Assembly: GCF_009727055.1 (NCBI RefSeq)
Contig: NC_052359.1
Location: 63,497,792 to 63,561,791 of the forward strand
From: Benincasa hispida
Taxonomy: Eukaryota > Streptophyta > Magnoliopsida > Cucurbitales > Cucurbitaceae
DNA: 64,000 nt
Reading direction: 5' to 3'
Shown here: piece by piece, positions 23,542 to 38,221 of the stretch
Layout of the letters: each line of letters begins with the position of its first letter
Numbering within the stretch: position 1 is the stretch's first letter
Position numbers and translations under genes: made by a program
Notes under the pieces: model-generated
The model's input: only the letters and a program-made list of their open reading frames with translations
Databases searched by the model: none
What the model was told of the DNA's origin: nothing

Positions 23542-24124
23542 AATAGGATTAATCAAATTTAAACTTAAATTGACAATATTATCAATCTAATCTAAACTTG
23601 AATCATCAATCAAAGTTTAGATTCAATTCACAAACTTATTAATTTAAAAACTGGATTTAATTCACACAATTATCAATAATTAAGATCAAGAACCACCGAT
23701 AAATTGGATCTATTAATTATTAACAAAATTGATTAATTAAATTTTTTTGGACTTGAATCCACCGAATTCATTGATTAAAACTCGCTAGCAAGAACACAGA
23801 TCGCAAACACAAGAACCCTCCTACTTGCATAGATCGGGAAAATAATAAAATAAAATAAAAATTGATAAGAAAAATTATTCCAACTGATCATTTTTAGTTT
23901 TATCTTTATGGTATTCAGTTGTATAATCTGTTTGTTATTTTTGTACAATATGCTCTCTATATAAAGGTTATTGCGATCACTATTCATTCGAGAAAAAAAA
24001 AAACATCTTTTGTAATCATCTTTGTTCACATTCGAAATGATTTAGTTTGTTTATATATATATATATTAATAAGTAATGTTTTCGTCACGTCATCTTTTCA
24101 TTAATCAACTAACTATGAGACGCC

Positions 24125-24300
24125 AAACTGAACATAGCTCAATTGACATACGAGTATGTTAGAAGCTCCGAAGTTTGTGGTTCGAATCTTCCTACCTTTA
24201 ATTATACTAGAAATAATAATAACCACGAGGCTTATGTAACAATAATACCATGAAGACGGAATGGGGAATGCATCCCTGTCCACCCGGCCTATTGCCATTC
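24125..24300 (+). mobile_element. tRNA-derived SINE candidate
   Basis: A pol III A-box-like TAGCTCAATTGACAT (24135-24149) and B-box GGTTCGAATCT (24179-24189) are spaced as in tRNA-related SINEs. The rest cannot fold as a tRNA cloverleaf and there is no acceptor-stem pairing, so it is not a functional tRNA. The ends are unclear. Confidence 0.5.
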
Positions 24301-24392
24301 CTACCTTGGGGGAGGGCTTAGGGCAAATTCATAATTTGTGCAGATTTAGAGGGTTGGGAATCAAAATTATTTTCCCTCCGCCCCCATTCTGA

Positions 24393-24401
24393 AAACCCTA
24401 A
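24393..24401 (+). promoter_or_regulatory. Telo-box in the RPS14 copy 1 promoter
   Basis: AAACCCTAA lies 115 bp before the ATG. Telo-boxes are typical of plant ribosomal protein gene promoters. The surrounding block (CATTCTGAAAACCCTAACTA) is conserved in the promoter of the second RPS14 copy near 61.09 kb. Confidence 0.65.
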
Positions 24402-24515
24402 CTATAAAATAAAAGTATTATCTTCCAGGTGGGGCGGTAGCAGGTTGAAGGTTCAAGCCAAGTCTCTCAAGCCCTAATTTCATTTGCGAAGTCCTGCCAT
24501 TTACTCTTCACCATC

Positions 24516-26646
<2,131 letters not shown>

Positions 26647-29600
26647 TTCATAGCCATCTTCAAAATCGTCGTGTGCTTTTCACCACTCGACTGTTGAGTT
26701 CAATAGTTTTAGGGAAGATAGCATATTCTCATCTGTTAATTCTGACAGTCTGATGTTTTGGTTTCTGGTATTTATCAAGATTGTTTTCGTTTTGATTTAA
26801 ATTATTCAAGTCAATAGAGCATGATACTTTTTTTTGGCTGCATTTTACAATTAATTAATGATTAATATTGATGTGTGGGACTCATTGCATATAGCCTATA
26901 AGTCTATTAACTGGATGGGATCATGTGTTGATTGTATGTACTTACGGAAAAAATAATTATTGTCACCATTGGTTGAATATACTTAACTGAATTTTTTGTA
27001 TGGTTTGAAAGATCACTTTTATCTTGGTAATCAATCCAATTTCATTATTTTGTAATAAAATAACATTTGAAAATGTGCTTATTTTAATGTTTTCCTGTTA
27101 TTTGTATAAATTTAAAAATATTTTAAAGTATTGAACATAGATTGCTAGATAGTTGAAATTATAGTCTAGTTTTGTAAATATTTTGGACTTCTCAAAAGTA
27201 TTTTCTTGAAATATCCAATATGTTTAAATCAGACCCTAATGTGTTGAACGAATTAGAGATGTACTATGTACTTGCTTGGGTATCAATCTGAGCATACTTG
27301 ACTAGTAAAACACATATATGATCAACCAAAAAGAAAACTATCATTTTTGCTACCATCAACATATTTGTGGATTTGAGTGTTCTAAAAAAAGAATATTGAT
27401 ATGAAGAGGTGATCAATGAAAAAATATGAATGAAATATTAATAATAAACAGTTTTACTTGTTTAGGGTTTAGAAGTTATCAATGTTTTGAAGTTTACCTA
27501 TGCTGTTTTCCAACTAATTATAAGTATAATCATGAACGGGTCAAAATTAACATGGTTCGTCAAAGCGTAGGTACTTTTTTAGCTTAAATTAATTTTTTTA
27601 AAACGTGATTCGGCAATTGCCTAAAACCAAAATATACATGGTCAAGCTCATTTTTCAAGTTTTTTGGGTTGATATCGATATTGACTCTATTTGTGTTGTT
27701 GATCGACATTTGACAATTTTGAGGTGCTCGAATGGCTCTCCAAGTGGAAAGCATCAATTGGGGAGTCGTCACTCAATGGACCAAGGATGGATTCCTCCAC
27801 ATCGTTGTCTAATGTCTTTGATATTGTCAATGACAAGGTGGTTGTAAAAATTGACTATTTGAAGGTGGTGAATCTGGTTAGTAACCAATCAATTAATTTC
27901 ACATTAAGTGATTTTTGTGGTGGATTAGATCTCAAGTACTTGGCTTTAAAACTATGGGGAGATCTCCTTTATCAACTCCCATCGAGGTCGAAATGTCTTC
28001 GCAAGATCTCCTTTATTCACTCCCGTTGAGGTCAAAATATGTCTTGGCTCACTATTTGGCTCATAAAGCTATGGAGGAAAATCAGTTTGGTCTTTCTCCA
28101 TATTTAATCTATTACCCAGAGTAGTTTCGTAGTTCGGTGTCCAATGACTTAATTTTGTAGTTCTATTTTATTTTATTCCAAAAGAGAAAAAAAAAAACAC
28201 AAGTTCAATTGAAGAAGTAAAACGAGATTATTGACATTGAACTAAAAATGAGGCCGGTAAGTTATTTGACCTTTTCAAAAAAAAAAAAAAATACACTTTC
28301 GGCTTCTAAGGTTCAAAATTTGTTTCAAATTTGTCCTTATATTTCAAAATTCAAAATTGAATAATCTAATTCTAATCCCATTCGTCACTATACTACTAGT
28401 GAATTGGGCGTGTATAATTCAGATTAGCTAAAAAAGGGTGATGTATGAACTTAAATGAACAGTATTTTGAATTGTTGTGACGGATAAAGTTTTTGTAATG
28501 GAAATTGTACATTGAACTTTCTATTTTGAAAGTTGATGTAAACTTATGCAATGGATTATTATTGCCATACTATTTCATCAGCATGAGGTTGTGTATTTGT
28601 ACGTAGTAGACAGTTCGACAAACAAAAGTTACCCACTTAGACACAATTTTCCAACAAAAACACCTTAATTCTTGTAATATTACGTTTTGTCAAGGTCGTG
28701 TGCTTTGTTTAGGGTAGATATGAGGACGATTCCTGTGCTTTTAGTCGACATACAAAACTTACTACTTTAAATGCGAATGTTGATGTACTTGATGAGATAT
28801 GTATGTAAATAATACTTAAAACTACATATATCTAATTACCTCCAATGAGAAAGGGGAGGTTAGGGAACCCAAACTTAAGCCTAAAAAAGGAGACCAAATG
28901 TCTCCCCCTATCGAAAATTCCTCAAGAGGAATGAAAGCCGTGAAAGAAGATTCCGAGTGAAGGACCTTCAATTTCTTCCCAATCCCAGGAGACCATGGAG
29001 AATGAAAAGATCGGCCCAGTGAAGTTCGAGCCTCTTGGTAAGCCAGAGATTTCAAAGATCTCAACGAGCAGTCATCAAAAGGTAAATTCAGCGCATCAAC
29101 GAGCGCCCATTTTCAACCTGAAGCAAAAAAAAAAAAAAAATTGATAAAAATTGATAGTGCTAGAAAGTGAGCTACAACTAGAACAAACATAACGAGAAAT
29201 CCCATAAGACAAATGACAAAAAGTAATTGCATAGGCTGGCTGGTCTTAAGGGAAGGGTTAAATTACAAAGGAACTATATATTAAGGAACTCGATTGCTGT
29301 GATCACACCTTAACTTCCTCAAATTCATAGGGTTTGAAACCCATTAAGTTCCAATCTCAAAGAGATAAACAAAATTTAAAGTCCCACAAAAGAAACAAGC
29401 AAAACAATTAACCGCAAAGCAGGCAGACAAAATTCAATGTCATCATAAAAACCAACTAAATTACAGAAAACTACTTTGGACATAATGGAAAAGGAGAATA
29501 AAGAACACGTAATAACAACTTGAGTTTCAGTAATGTACCAAGAAATATCAACTGCAAAAGATATATCAGTTGACAGCAAGTAAAAGCTTAGGAGGAATCA

Positions 29601-29939
29601 CTGTAGGGAACTCGATGCTCTATGTTGCATTTAATTGCAAATAGGGTTCAACTATAGTCCCATTTCAACAGAATACAGAATTTGTTTGATGAAAATATGA
29701 TGTTCCATTCATTGAAAATCAACTGCAAGTAAATAATTTCAGCTGACAAAGTCGAATGGAAATCAGTATTGGGAACAAACATATCTTCTTCTGCACATTA
29801 ACAACAGAAGATGATGCGAGATTGTACCCTTTACAAGATGAAGAGTTGCACTCTAAAACAACGATAACCCAGAGAAATAAAACAGATTCGTTCAAAACCT
29901 TAGAATAAAACCTATGGTTCAAAATGAGAGAGCACATCA
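26647..29939. other. Intergenic, no recognised gene
   Basis: Positions 26647-26800 are the RPS14 3' UTR. Open stretches at 27605-28124 (plus; for example EVLEWLSKWKASIGESSLNG) and 28822-29064 (minus; LKSLAYQEARTSLGRSFHSP) have unremarkable codon use, no family I recognise and no splice-supported continuation. They may be decayed retroelement or gene scraps. The rest is AT-rich non-coding sequence. Confidence 0.35.
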
Positions 29940-30214
29940 ACGAAGGATGAAAGTCGAACCTCTTTGAATGGAAACATTCAAAAGTGTTCGGCCATCTTCC
30001 AGCTGCTTTCCAGTGAAAATCAGAGGTTTCGGACTCCGATGGAATTCCTGTTAATCGCAAACATTTCTATTCCAATTTCCAACCCCCAGAATAAAAAATT
30101 AAAGGAAACCTTCCTCGTCTTGGATTGAATTTCAGCTTAGACATTGTCGATGATGTTAAAACTCTCGGCTTCGAGATTGAAATCTTCATTAGGGTTTGAA
30201 GGAATATGTCTGTA
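29940..30214 (-). pseudogene. Decayed ubiquitin copy with a 62-bp intron
   Basis: On the minus strand, 30214-30110 aligns base by base with the first half of a ubiquitin coding unit (CAGACATATTCCTTCAAACC, ACATCATCGACAATGTC, ATCCAAGACGAGGAAG). After a GT...AG gap (30109-30048), 30047 onwards resumes with GAATTCCATC and encodes LIFTGKQLEDGRTLLNVSIQ, matching the second half. The ATG is missing, there are several indels and stops, and the C-terminal diglycine is lost (GSTFILR then stop). The intron splits the Gly35 codon. It is flanked upstream by AAACCCTA-type sequence (about 30258-30267). A functional gene is excluded by the frameshifts. Confidence 0.7.
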
Positions 30215-30952
30215 CAATTTCTGTCGATCTTCGCTTTCAATTTATAGGATTTCATTTTTTAGGGTTTCATTTTGACGAAAGGGAAATTTTCGGATCTTTA
30301 CCGTCTAATTCGACCCTTTATTTATTTCTTTATTTATTTTAGAAAAAGAGTTTGGTTTTTGGTGCGAAGAAGAGCACAAAACCAAATACCAATAAAATAT
30401 AATATTAAAATAAAATAAATATAATATATAAATAAAATAAATTAACAAAATATGAAATAAAAATTTCTCTAAAATCTCTATTTTCTCCAATGTCCATAGA
30501 TTTTGCCCAATGTTAGTCTTCCAAAACCAACAAAATGTCAGTATTTATAGCCAATTTGACAAGTAAGAGATAGATTACATGAACAATAATAATGTGTAAT
30601 GTTGAGACACGTTGACAACACTTTTGAAAATGGGACATGACACATGGTTAATGAACACTGCATCTAATGGGCATTTATTTTCATAATATTTATAATACTC
30701 CCCCTCGTTATATATATGAAATATGCCTTGTTAAAACCTTACTAATAAAAAATCCTAGTGAAAGAAAAATAATACATATTTCATATAATCTAATACTCTT
30801 AAAAAGAATATAGTATATTTACTCCCCTCATGAAAACATCACATGAGATCTCTGAGTCGCCACATTCCAATATTGTGCACCAATTTCTCAAAGGTTATGG
30901 TTGATAATGATTTTGTAAATAAGTCTGCTAGGTTATCTTTCGAATAGATTTA

Positions 30953-31144
30953 TTAAACAGTGATGTCACCGTTTTCTTCAAAATCATGATTGGAGAAAAG
31001 ATTTGGTAGAATATGTTTTGTTCTATCCCCTTTAATATATTCTCCTTTGATTTGAAATATGCATGATGTGTTGTCTTCGTATAATATTATTGGAAGATTT
31101 TTACTAGAAAACAAACCACATGTTTCACGAATGTGCTGAGTCAT
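30953..31144 (-). pseudogene. Copia RNase H fragment
   Basis: NLPIILYEDNTSCIFQIKGE and YIKGDRTKHILPNLF are the RNase H region of plant Copia polyproteins. The plus-strand copy at 56.1-56.3 kb carries the same sequence. It is truncated at both ends by stops. Confidence 0.8.
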
Positions 31145-31904
31145 TGATCTTAGTCAGACACATTCTCAACTAGCCTCGTAAACTGTAAGAATTTCAGCAT
31201 GATTTAAGAAAGTAGCCGTTATGGTCAGTTTCACTTATGATATAAAAATTCTTCTCCATGTACTAAGTAACCTGTTTATGATCTACCTTGTATGGGTTAG
31301 ATAACTAACATACATCTTCACAACCAACTATATCATAATTAGATTTGTTAAAATAAAATAAATCAATGTAAAATAATTCTCAAACAAAACGTACCATATG
31401 TTTAACTCTACTTCAATATTCTTATTTTGGATAAATATCATATATATGTAATAAAATTACTGAAAAATATTATAAACTGCAGTGTATAAACTAGTCAAGC
31501 TATATAAGTGCACTTATTTCTAAAAATTTATGGTTCTTCAAGACCGAACATTCTTCATCATCTTTCTGAGATCAGATGATATATCATTTTCATATTGAAT
31601 GAATAAACCACCATAGGAGTATTCAATTATGTACATAATCCACAAAAGATCTTTAAATATATAAATTGATGCAATTCCACTTGCTGTATACTTTATTTGC
31701 AAGTTAAGGAAAAATTTATCATCTCAATTTCTTTCTTCAGAAATTCTATTGTCTTTGAAATCTCTTCAAGAGTTTCTGCTCAAATCATCAACATATAGTA
31801 AATCTCAAGTTATGATTTCTTTATAAAAGGATATGGATAAATAGGGTTATTTTGTACCCTCACACCAACAAATATTGAATAAGATGATTATATTACATTC
31901 GTCA

Positions 31905-34196
31905 AGTGATGGAAATTGAATCTGAGATTTCCATGAGCAGCGAAAAATAGATCATTCCAAATTACAATAATGAATGCACATTACAAAATACAGTCGAAAC
32001 AGAAACATGAGGTTATACAATTAATATAGAAATTACAACATGATAACTAGCATGATAACTACAAATGAACAAGGCGAAAGCTACAAACATTTGTAGACTC
32101 GTCTCCACACTCCTTGTTCACGAACGCTCGAATACAGCAACCTCGAACGCTCGAACAACACGACCGCAACACTGTACGAACACTTCACACTCGTCCTCAG
32201 CGATCGCCTCGGTGTGAGGATCCATATGGGGGCTCTGTTCGGACTTGGATTAAGGAAGAAGAAGGAGGAATGAACAATCGTGTACACGATTGAGAAAGTG
32301 GGAGAAGACAGAAACCTATCGCATAGGTCGATGACCAATCGTATAGCTAAAGCTAAGCAATCGTTTAGCTCATCGTTTAGCTCAGTGTCTGTCGTCTACA
32401 AAACACTACACGATCGTTTACTTCGCTCAAGCTGTCGCTCAGTAAATCTGTATTTACTTGACAAGCTTCCGTGTATTTCTTTTTGCGAGAGAGAAATCTC
32501 AAAATAATTTTTTACGAAAAAACTTACTAAAATTAGGAAAACAATTTTCCTTTTATCTCACAGTTACCATGAACCACTAATTGTTCGGGTTGATGCCCTA
32601 AAGTCTCGTGTCCTGTAGTTTGTAAACAGTTTGTACGAACGCTTGTGTTGTATAATATATGATATTTACTTCACGTCTTGTTTTTTGCTCAGTTGCATGT
32701 TTTATTTTCTTTACCACAAACCAATAAACTTAAAATCTCTAGTTATCTGTATGTAACTAAAGCATGGATGTGGTGACATACAAGTGGATCATGTCTTGAG
32801 TGATAACCAAAATGGTCTGTAGTATATGGATATAAGAGGAAAACCTTATCCTAGTAATGCTACGGATGCGGCCCGCTTTATGGAATGGTCACAAATGTTG
32901 TGACTTGTCACATATGGTCTGATCCTGATCATTCGTGCTGGGGACATGCAAGCGGGGGTGTCCTATACAAAGAGTTTGTATAAGACATGACCATGAAGTG
33001 TTAACGTCTCGTTATATAACACCGTTCACGACAAAGACTTCACTTCACTAGGATGACCATAGGTAACATTACCTCAATCCTGAATGAGTTGGGAACTCCT
33101 GCCATTGAGGGCGTTCTTTTGATCTGTATAGGTACGAGTGCAGGTCGTCGATTCAAACCTACCATTTTGGGGATTCGTCTGATTTAAGAGCTGGGAACTC
33201 AGCTACACAAGATAGAATTCACTCCTTTCCCAAGGCAAGGGTAAGTAAATAGATAGCTCCCTTAAGGGCTGATTCCGAGGTTTGAACGATGTGGCACCAC
33301 ACACCTTCTCTTAGCCCGAGAGGTGTTCACACATAGTTGGACTATGTTGTATTGTTCATTAGAGGAATCAATGGTACTTAAGAAGTGAGATGTAACTACA
33401 GGGGCAAAATGGTAATTTGACTCAACTGTACTTATGAGCATCTGTGAAGGGTCATTGTACTCATGATTGGTTTTATCCGATGGACACAGAAATATATTTG
33501 TGGTAAGAAGAGTTCAGCTGTCGGTTTTTAGTGGAATATCTGACAGTTAACAGATGATGGATCTCGTGGCTAAAGAGTTTAGTCAACTATTCATGGACCG
33601 TTGGAGCTTCGAGCCATAGGTCCATTAAGTCCCCTGGGTAGCTATTCATCTGGCCACTCTCATCCATACTAATCAAAAGACCGCCTTCAAAGGCAGGAGT
33701 TCCCAAAACACTCAGGATTGAGGTCGTGTCACCTATGGTCGTTTAGGTGAGATGTAAGTCTCTAGTTTCAACGACGTTATATATAGAGTCTAGTCATCTC
33801 GTGGTTCAGGTCTTATATAAACTCTTTATATAAGACACCCTCGCTTGCATGTCTCCACATGAATGGTAAAGATCTACCATCTGTAGTACTTTACAACACT
33901 TACAAACCTTTACAAGCGGGTCGTATCTGTAATGTCACTAGGATTAAGGTGGGATACCAGGATCAGGTATCCCACCTTAATCCTTATACTACAAACCTAT
34001 TTAGGTTATCACTTAAGGCATGATCCACTTGTATATCACATATACATGCTTAAGTTCACATAAGATAACCAATGATCTTTGTTTATTGGATATGAGTAAA
34101 TGTCATAATTAAATAACAGTTATTTTATTCATTAAACAATGTGTATCTTTACAAAACAACGAGACTCCGGGAGAATTAGGACACCAATCCCAACAA
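31905..34196 (-). mobile_element. LTR of family 2 (minus) with an inverted LTR piece inside
   Basis: Outer parts are minus-oriented: 34196-33653 is the LTR 5' portion (TGTTGGGATTGGTGTCC) and 32580-31905 the LTR 3' portion, ending in CATCA. Between them, 32583-33652 is a plus-oriented LTR 5' portion beginning exactly at the LTR terminus (TGTTCGGGTTGATGCC). Positions 32760-33180 and 33650-34080 therefore form long imperfect inverted arms (compare GGGAACTCCTGCC at 33089 with its complement near 33700). The whole block interrupts the RT of the Copia element. The 3' portion holds GATCGTTTA motifs at 32320-32425. Confidence 0.75.
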
Positions 34197-35724
34197 GAAT
34201 ATTTTATAAGAATCTCTATTATATATATGGTTCTCTAATATTTGAATTATAAGATTATGATACCTTTAATTCTTCAAGAATTTTCATAAATAAATATCAT
34301 TATTAAGATATTCATATACATGTGGTATGATTGCATCTATAAGATGTATATTAAACTTTTCATACACAATCAGATAAATTGAATAGCTCATGGTATTGTA
34401 TATCGACCATTAAAGAATATGTTTTCTCATAATTAATACTAGTCTAATGCAAGAATTATTATGCGATCTGTCTCGCTTTATATTTTGTGACTTCACTCTA
34501 TTTGTTTTACAAATACTCCACTTGTATCCCACATGTTTGACATTCTCTGATGTCTAGACTACTAGGCCACATGATTTGAAATATGAGTTTATTTATATTG
34601 GATCGTTTCTTTCCACATAAGTCAATCCTTTCTATGTCGATATTTTTCATACTCACTTTCATAAATAATATTGTGAGTAACATTGTATACAAAAATGTTG
34701 TCAACTTATATGGTTCCATAATTTATTGAGATCTCATTATTATCCTCATTTACTTCAATATTGTTATGAGTACCCATATCTAGGATTTCTTCTAGAACAT
34801 CCATATTTTTAGCTAAGTCATTTATTGATTATTTTTTTTGATGATTTTTATCTTTGAAATTGAATGGTCTATCACACTTCAGGCGTGTTCCAGACTAATT
34901 AATGATAACTTGTTGTGTCTAGGATATCAATATTCAATGGAACATTTGCAAAGAGTATATGTGACTTAGTTACTTTCTTTACATCTATAAATGCATCTGG
35001 TAACTGATGTGCTATATTTTGTAAATGAATTATCTTTTGAACTTCAAGTTCACATTGATCTGTACGGGGATTTAAATGAGATAATAACAATGCATTCCAT
35101 GTAATTTCTTTTTCTAACTTCTCTAATGTTGGAAAATTTGTCTCATTAAATGATAATCAGCAAATCATGCAGTAAATACATCACTCGTCAAGGGTTCAAG
35201 ATATTTGATAATTGATGGGGAATCATATCCAATATATATTCCCAACCTTCTTTAAGAACCCATCTTAGTGCATTGTGGTAGAGTATATTTGGCTCAAAGC
35301 CATAAGCTAATTGTAATGGTAAGTACTTATGATAAGCTAGTGGTCTAATGCGTACAAGTGACGTTGCATGCAAAATAGTATGTCCTCATAAGCAATGGTC
35401 TAGCAATTAACTATAAATGTTTTATGAATAATTATGCTACGTTTTTTTCCTCTTTCTCTATCCCTATCCGCTCAAACTGTAGCAGGAAATGCTATTCGGG
35501 CGTACTTCTCCTGTTTGAACCGGGGTTTGAAACCACCAATTTATGTATGAACATGAGCTACAGAATGTTCAACACTTATCCCAATTGACATACAATAATT
35601 ATAAAAGCTTGAGATTTAAATTTTCCAGCATTATCAAGATGAATGGTCTTAATTGTATAATCAGGAAATTGTGCTCTTAACTTAATTATTTGAGCAAGTA
35701 ACCTTGCAAATGCAAGATCTCGAC

Positions 35725-36069
35725 CTAATAATAAGCACACACGTGTGACCATCTGTTGGATGCGTCTATTAATACCACAAAATATCTAAATGGTCCATTT
35801 GGTGGGTTAATATGTCCACATATATCACCATGAATTCGTTCTAAAAATGAAAATGACTCAATCCCCACCTTAGCTAGTGATGGTCTAATTATCAATTTTC
35901 CTTGAGAGCAACCATCACATAATAATTCATTAGATTGAAGAATCTTTTGGCTCTTCAATAGGTATCCATTTGAATTCTCAGTAATTCTCCTCATCATTAT
36001 AATTCTTGGATGACCTAATCTATCATGCCAAATTATAAATATGTCTGGAATCATGAACTTCAAGTTCAT
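35725..36069 (-). pseudogene. Copia pre-integrase / integrase start
   Basis: IIWHDRLGHPRIIMMRRITE and ELLCDGCSQGKL are the GAG pre-integrase motif (H-x4-H and C-x2-C zinc site). They are followed by FLERIHGDICGHINPPNGPF, RYFVVLIDASNRWSHV, the start of the integrase core with its catalytic Asp. Fragments of the integrase C-terminus follow at 35373-35188 (LAYHKYLPLQLAYGFEPNIL). Confidence 0.8.
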
Positions 36070-36084
36070 TGTTGCATATGTTTC

Positions 36085-38203
36085 TGTTGAGGTTGATGCC
36101 TTAAAGTCTCGTATCCTGTAGTTTGTAAACAGTTTGTACGAATGCTTGTGATGTATAATATATGATATTTACTTCACTTATTGATTTTGCTCATTTGAAT
36201 GTTTTATTTGCTTTACCACAAATCAATAAACTAAAATCCTTGGTTAACTTTATGTAACTTAAACATGTATGTGGTGACATACAAGTGAATCATGTCTTAA
36301 GAGATAACCAAAATGGTCTGTAGTATATGGATAAAGGAGGGAAACCTTATCCTGATAACGCTACGGATGCGGCCCACCTTGTGGAATAGTTACAAGTGTT
36401 ATGACTTGTCACAGATGATCTAATCCTGATCATTTGTGTAGGGCACATACGAGCGGAGGCGTCCTATACAAAAAGTTTGTATAAGACCTGACCACAAAGT
36501 GTTAACGTCTCGTTATATAACACTGTTTATGATAGAGACTTCACTTCACTAGGATGACCATAGGTGACATGACCTCAATCCTGAGTGAGTTGGGAACTCC
36601 TCCCATTGAAGGCGGTCCTTTGATTTGTATGGGTGAGAGTGGCCAGGCCGCCGACTTAAACCTACTACTTTGGGGATTCGTCTGATTTGAGAGCTGAGAA
36701 CTCAGCTACACTAGATAGAATTCACTCCTTCCCTCAAGCAGGGGCATGTAGATAGATAACTCCCTTAAGGGTTGATTCCAGGACTTGAACGATGTAACGT
36801 CACACACCTTCTCTTGGCCCGAGAGGTGTGAATCACACGTAGTTGGACTATGTTGTATTGTTCATTAAAGGGATCAATGGTACTTAAGGAGTGAGATGTA
36901 ATAATAGGGGCAAAACGGTAATTTGGCCCAGCTATACTTACGAGCATATATGAGGGGTTATTGTACTCATGATTGGTTATATCCGATAGACATAGAAATA
37001 TATCTATTGTAAGAAGAGTTCAACTGTCGATCTTTAGTGGAATGTCTAGCAGTTAACGGATGGTGGATCTCGTGGCTAAAGAGTTTAGTCAGCTATTCAC
37101 GTACCGTTGGAGCTTCGAGCCATAGATCCATAAGGTCCCCTTGGTAGCTTGGATAAAAGTTGAGAATCAGTTTTTGGGTCAGTTTGATATGTTCAAATTG
37201 ACAAGAGGGAGTTTGATTATGTATGATATAATTGAACTGGTTAATTATATATGATATGATTGACTAAATGTATGAGATACATTATTTTGGAGAAAATCGG
37301 ATATAAATATGATTTATATAAATTAGAGGAGAAAACACTAAAGTTGATATATGATATTAAACTATAGGTTAAGAATATAATATGATTATATTCATTATTT
37401 TAATAATTGGGCAGTTATGAGATAATTTGTCGAGTTTTTCTCCAAAATTCGTGCAAAAGTGGGAAGTTTGATTCAGTTCTTGTAACTGGAGAATAAAATG
37501 AAAATAGTTTTCATTTTTGCATAGATCCGAAAATTCGTTCACAGTGTGAAAGCCTTCGATCATTTAGCATTGAGAGCCTATACGATAGCGCCCACCTTCC
37601 TAAATGATCGCTGTCGATTTCTTAAACGATCGCTTATGTTTGTTAGACAATCGTTTAGCACGCCAAGCGTAACTAAACGATCACTTACATTTTGATAGAC
37701 GATTGCTTAACATTTACTACACGATCGTGTACCCCGCTCTAAATGATCAAGCACACCCGACTATACGATAGTCTTATCCTTTCTTCCACTTGCTTGTTCG
37801 TAGTACACAATCACTTTTCCTCCTCCCCTCTACCAATTCCATCAAAGTCCACCCTTTGGATTCTCACTCCGAGAATACTGATGGCTTCGAATGGTGGTGT
37901 CATCCCCGGATGCTTTTTGTTCGTGCGCTACTGATCGTGTAAACGACCGTGGTGCTGCTAGGCGGTTGCTTGCTAGACGAGTAAGAACGAGAGGAGTTCG
38001 ATCACGTTGGACCGAGTTCGATTGAAGAAAGTCTTCAACTGGTACGTTTTCTCGATCTCTTGTATTTATCTTTTAAAGCATGCCAGTAATTAGTGTTTAC
38101 AATGCATATCTGTTTGTTAGAATGTATGTGTGGAAATTTTGTCACAATGAAATCAAAAATATCCGTTTGTGCTCATAGGCACTCTTGTATAAGAGTTCCT
38201 TCA
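36085..38203 (+). repeat. 5' LTR of the non-coding element
   Basis: It runs from TGTTGAGGTTGATGCC to ...GTTCCTTCA and is directly followed by the PBS. It is alignable through GGGAACTCC, GGGGATTCGTCTGATT, GAATTCACTCC and CCGTTGGAGCTTCGAG with the copies at 32.6, 40.0 and 51.0 kb. Positions 37590-37765 carry GATCG(C/T)TTA motifs spaced about 21-22 bp. Confidence 0.85.
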
Positions 38204-38205
38204 AT

Positions 38206-38221
38206 TGGTATTAGAGCCAGG
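38206..38221 (+). other. Primer-binding site, tRNA-Met type
   Basis: TGGTATTAGAGCCAGG starts 2 bp after the LTR. The canonical plant PBS for initiator tRNA-Met is TGGTATCAGAGC, so this copy has one T for C change. Confidence 0.85.

Larger units (their letters stand above)
30340..36084 (-). mobile_element. Broken Copia element (family 1), minus strand, split by an LTR insertion
   Basis: Order on the minus strand: pre-integrase (36069-35725), integrase (about 35.7-35.19 kb), linker and start of RT (35.09-34.2 kb), a foreign LTR block (34196-31905), end of RT (about 31.85 kb), RNase H (31144-30953) and 3' LTR (about 30712-30340). The internal part after the RT is about 80% alike by eye to the plus-strand copy at 53.8-54.35 kb. 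The 5' end with gag is missing, where a second LTR element begins at 36085. All frames are broken. Confidence 0.8.

Noticed and set aside
24135..24189. tRNA gene
   Set aside because: Only A- and B-box-like motifs are present. No acceptor, D or anticodon stem pairs, so it is at best tRNA-derived.
27605..28124. Possible gene with several medium plus-strand ORFs
   Set aside because: No recognisable domain, no splice-consistent joining and no promoter signals. Kept only as unassigned sequence.
32583..34196. Fold-back DNA transposon with TGTTGGG...CCCAACA inverted ends
   Set aside because: The solo copy at 50.98-52.87 kb shows the termini belong to an LTR with a 5-bp target duplication. The inverted ends arise from two LTR pieces in opposite orientation.
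36765..36947. Minus-strand ORFs in LTR copies (also 51139-51387)
   Set aside because: They are not conserved between aligned LTR copies and lie in LTR sequence.
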